A DNA stretch of 64,000 nucleotides from JABFRJ01 sp031374735 (lineage in GTDB: Bacteria > Pseudomonadota > Alphaproteobacteria > Rhizobiales > Hyphomicrobiaceae). Of this stretch, positions 62,434 through 64,000 are shown one piece after another; the first letter of the stretch is position 1; each line of letters opens with the position of its first letter. The DNA lies in contig JANMGQ010000129.1 of NCBI GenBank assembly GCA_031374735.1, forward strand, positions 1 through 64,000, read 5' to 3'. The notes beneath the pieces were generated by a model. The model was given only the letters and a program-made list of their open reading frames with translations. It ran no database searches and was not told the origin of the DNA. A program made the translations under genes and the position numbers.

Positions 62434-63696
62434 TCAGCGCACAATCCCATACGCACTGAACGGGATGAACGCCACCGGCTCGCCCGCGTGCACATCGCCG
62501 TGCGCCTCGGGGATCTCGATCAGACCGTCAGCGGCGCGCAAGCCCGAGATCAGACCGGAGCCGTCACGGCGGAACTTGTCGACGGCGAGTTGCCCGTTGT
62601 GCTGGCTCAACATGCCGCGCCAGTATTCGCGCCGGCCGGGCTTGCGACCGTCGAACGTGAAAGCGGCGGGCAGAGTGTATCGCACAGGCTCGAACCAGGG
62701 CGCGCCGCCCATGCGCCGCAGCAACGGGAATGCGTAGAGCAGAAAGCATACGAAGACCGCGACTGGGTTGCCGGGTAATCCGAGCACGACACAATCGCCG
62801 ATCTGGCCGAACGACATGGGGCGGCCGGGCTTGATTGCGAGCTGCCACAAATGGCGTTTGCCAAGCACCTCGAGCGCGGTGACCATGTGGTCTTCCTCGC
62901 CCTTGCTCGCGCCGCCCGAGGTGATCACGACATCGCAGGTGCGGGCGGCATCGCGCAGCGTCGCGTGCAACGTCTCGGGTTTGTCGGGGGCGACGCCGAG
63001 GTCGATGGGAAGCGCGCCTGTTGATGCAACCAGCGCTGTCAGCATGGGCATATTCGCGTCGTAGACTTGTCCGTGCGCGAGCGGTGCGCCAGGGCGGACG
63101 ACTTCGTCGCCAGAGGACAGGATGCCGACGCGCAGCCGCGCAAACACGGGCACGCGCGCCATGCCGACCGAGGCGAGGGCCGCCAGATCCTGCGGGCGGA
63201 TGACATCGCCGTGCGCCATCAGTGGCGCGCCAGCGGCTACGTCTTCGCCGGCCTTGCGTACGTTGGCCCCGGCCTTCAGCCCAGCCGGCACGGTGACGAT
63301 GTTATCGGCAACCACGCAGTCTTCCTGCATGACGCAGGTGTCGGTGCCAGCTGGCATGACAGCGCCGGTGAAGATGCGGGCGGCGGATTTGGGCGCGGCG
63401 GGCGCGCTCGCAGCGTGCCCGGCGGCGACACGCGCTGTGACGGCAAATGTGCTGCCGTGCGCGCGATCATAATCGGTGGCGGCGAAGGCATAGCCATCAA
63501 CGGCCGCGTTGGTGTGCATGGGCACGGGAAACCGCGCCGACACGTCGTCAGCCAAGATGCGCCCGGCGGCGTCGATCAGCGCAACCTCTTCGCGCTCGGC
63601 GACCGTTGCGACGCGTGCCCGCAAGATCGCAATCGCTTCGGCGTGGAGCAGCCGAGGACGGTCTGAAACGAAGCAATCATCGGCCAGTTTGCGCAT
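62434..63696 (-). CDS. moeA: Molybdopterin molybdotransferase MoeA
   Basis: 420-aa enzyme inserting molybdate into adenylated molybdopterin. NAAVDGYAFAATDYD carries the conserved D-G-Y/F-A. ARIFTGAVMPAGTDTCVMQED, ILSSGDEVVRPG and VVITSGGASKGEEDHM are family stretches; LPGNPVAVFVCFLL is near residue 315. I place the start at ATG 63696 (MRKLADDCF), which fits the family length. In-frame ATGs at 63735 and 63798 would add 13 or 34 residues and cannot be excluded. Confidence 0.94.
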   Translation of the reverse strand: MRKLADDCFVSDRPRLLHAEAIAILRARVATVAEREEVALIDAAGRILADDVSARFPVPMHTNAAVDGYAFAATDYDRAHGSTFAVTARVAAGHAASAPAAPKSAARIFTGAVMPAGTDTCVMQEDCVVADNIVTVPAGLKAGANVRKAGEDVAAGAPLMAHGDVIRPQDLAALASVGMARVPVFARLRVGILSSGDEVVRPGAPLAHGQVYDANMPMLTALVASTGALPIDLGVAPDKPETLHATLRDAARTCDVVITSGGASKGEEDHMVTALEVLGKRHLWQLAIKPGRPMSFGQIGDCVVLGLPGNPVAVFVCFLLYAFPLLRRMGGAPWFEPVRYTLPAAFTFDGRKPGRREYWRGMLSQHNGQLAVDKFRRDGSGLISGLRAADGLIEIPEAHGDVHAGEPVAFIPFSAYGIVR

Positions 63697-63928
63697 AGCC
63701 CCGTGTACGCGAACACGGGAGTACGCGAAACCCATTGCTACCGCTGCGTCTGCGATCCCGTTGCAGGCCGTCGCCAACTCGCGTAAATGCTGGGACATGT
63801 CGGATCTGATGACCATACGCGCCATTGCGCGAATTACCGTCCCCGCCGCTTGACAGCGCCGGGGTCCTCGCGCGTGTGCGCGAAACAGAACCAAACCAGT
63901 ACGCCCGACACTCCCAGACGGACACACC

Positions 63929-64000
63929 ATGACCGATAAGAAAACCGCGCCCCCCGTTGCTGGCGGCCGGCTCCGCACAGGGGATGAGCCAGCCACCGGC
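63929..64000 (+). CDS. Possible start of a further gene (partial)
   Basis: A frame opens at ATG 63929 with MTDKKTAPPVAGGRLRTGDE and runs off the window end. The first residues are low-complexity, as in disordered N-termini. There is no clear ribosome-binding site. Too short for any family call. The 63697-63928 gap behind moeA shows no gene apart from a possible longer moeA N-terminus. Confidence 0.35.
   Translation, partial: MTDKKTAPPVAGGRLRTGDEPATG

Noticed and set aside
62434..63996. Full 520-codon frame as MoeA
   Set aside because: The N-terminal 100 codons exceed the family length and cross the opposite-strand start at 63929; the start at 63696 fits the family.

Overview
The window reads as a chromosomal segment of an alphaproteobacterium, most likely order Hyphomicrobiales (Rhizobiales). 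The base composition is GC-rich. Supporting genes are an LdtR-type MarR regulator, the folate-dependent tRNA methyltransferase TrmFO, a complete mreB-mreC-mreD-mrdA-rodA cell-shape operon, an R. etli-type L-asparaginase, TRAP-type uptake genes and many four-base ATGA gene overlaps. There are no phage or plasmid genes, no rRNA and no CRISPR array.

Region by region: 1-5.5 kb holds a GST tail, ffh, a small operon (one VOC protein and three tandem GNAT acetyltransferase paralogues) bracketed by palindromic REP-like repeats, then rpsP and ldtR. 5.6-12.5 kb holds an aminotransferase, asparaginase, tRNA-Ala(GGC), a frameshifted histidine-kinase relic, a secreted two-repeat protein, a tannase/feruloyl-esterase-type hydrolase, a DUF2867-like protein and a decayed otsA 3' end. 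12.5-18.2 kb is the rod-shape operon on the minus strand. 18.3-26.5 kb is mixed: an amino-acid oxidase, GNAT, gph, pheS without pheT, a membrane glycosyltransferase-like protein, two small genes with a terminator, and an orphan ligase-associated DNA exonuclease. 26.5-32.0 kb is a catabolic operon: TetR regulator, complete DctP/DctQ/DctM TRAP transporter, intradiol ring-cleavage dioxygenase and a TIM-barrel protein. 32.2-34.4 kb has kdsD and gap.

34.4-44.2 kb is the least understood block. A three-gene minus-strand operon encodes a SrfB-type actin-fold ATPase, a SrfC-type dynamin-like protein whose GTP-binding P-loop has decayed, and a bitopic membrane protein with Sel1/TPR-like periplasmic repeats. 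Divergently, two secreted proteins follow: a TolA-like protein with seven 16-residue Lys/Asp/Arg/Ala repeats and two Sel1-like units, and a TAXI-family solute-binding protein without any transporter. I regard this as the best candidate for an undescribed envelope-spanning system.

44.2-49.2 kb holds small housekeeping genes: a YkgJ-type cysteine-cluster protein, ruvC without ruvAB, an AhpD-like protein with a divergent HxlR regulator, an M19 dipeptidase and trmFO. 49.3-56.9 kb is a tight seven-gene operon for aerobic anthranilate (2-aminobenzoate) degradation through CoA thioesters: monooxygenase/reductase fusion, SDR, MarR regulator, enoyl-CoA hydratase, acyl-CoA dehydrogenase, 2-aminobenzoate-CoA ligase and RidA. 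56.9-61.7 kb carries cell-surface genes: TylF-like methyltransferase, GtrA, a Glf-like flavoprotein and a GT-C-like membrane protein. The window closes with a GNAT, moeA and the possible start of another gene.

Several normally clustered genes stand alone here: ffh/rpsP split by an insert and lacking rimM-trmD-rplS, pheS without pheT, ruvC without ruvAB, and the exonuclease without its ligase. This suggests extensive local rearrangement, and the REP-like repeats and pseudogene relics point the same way.
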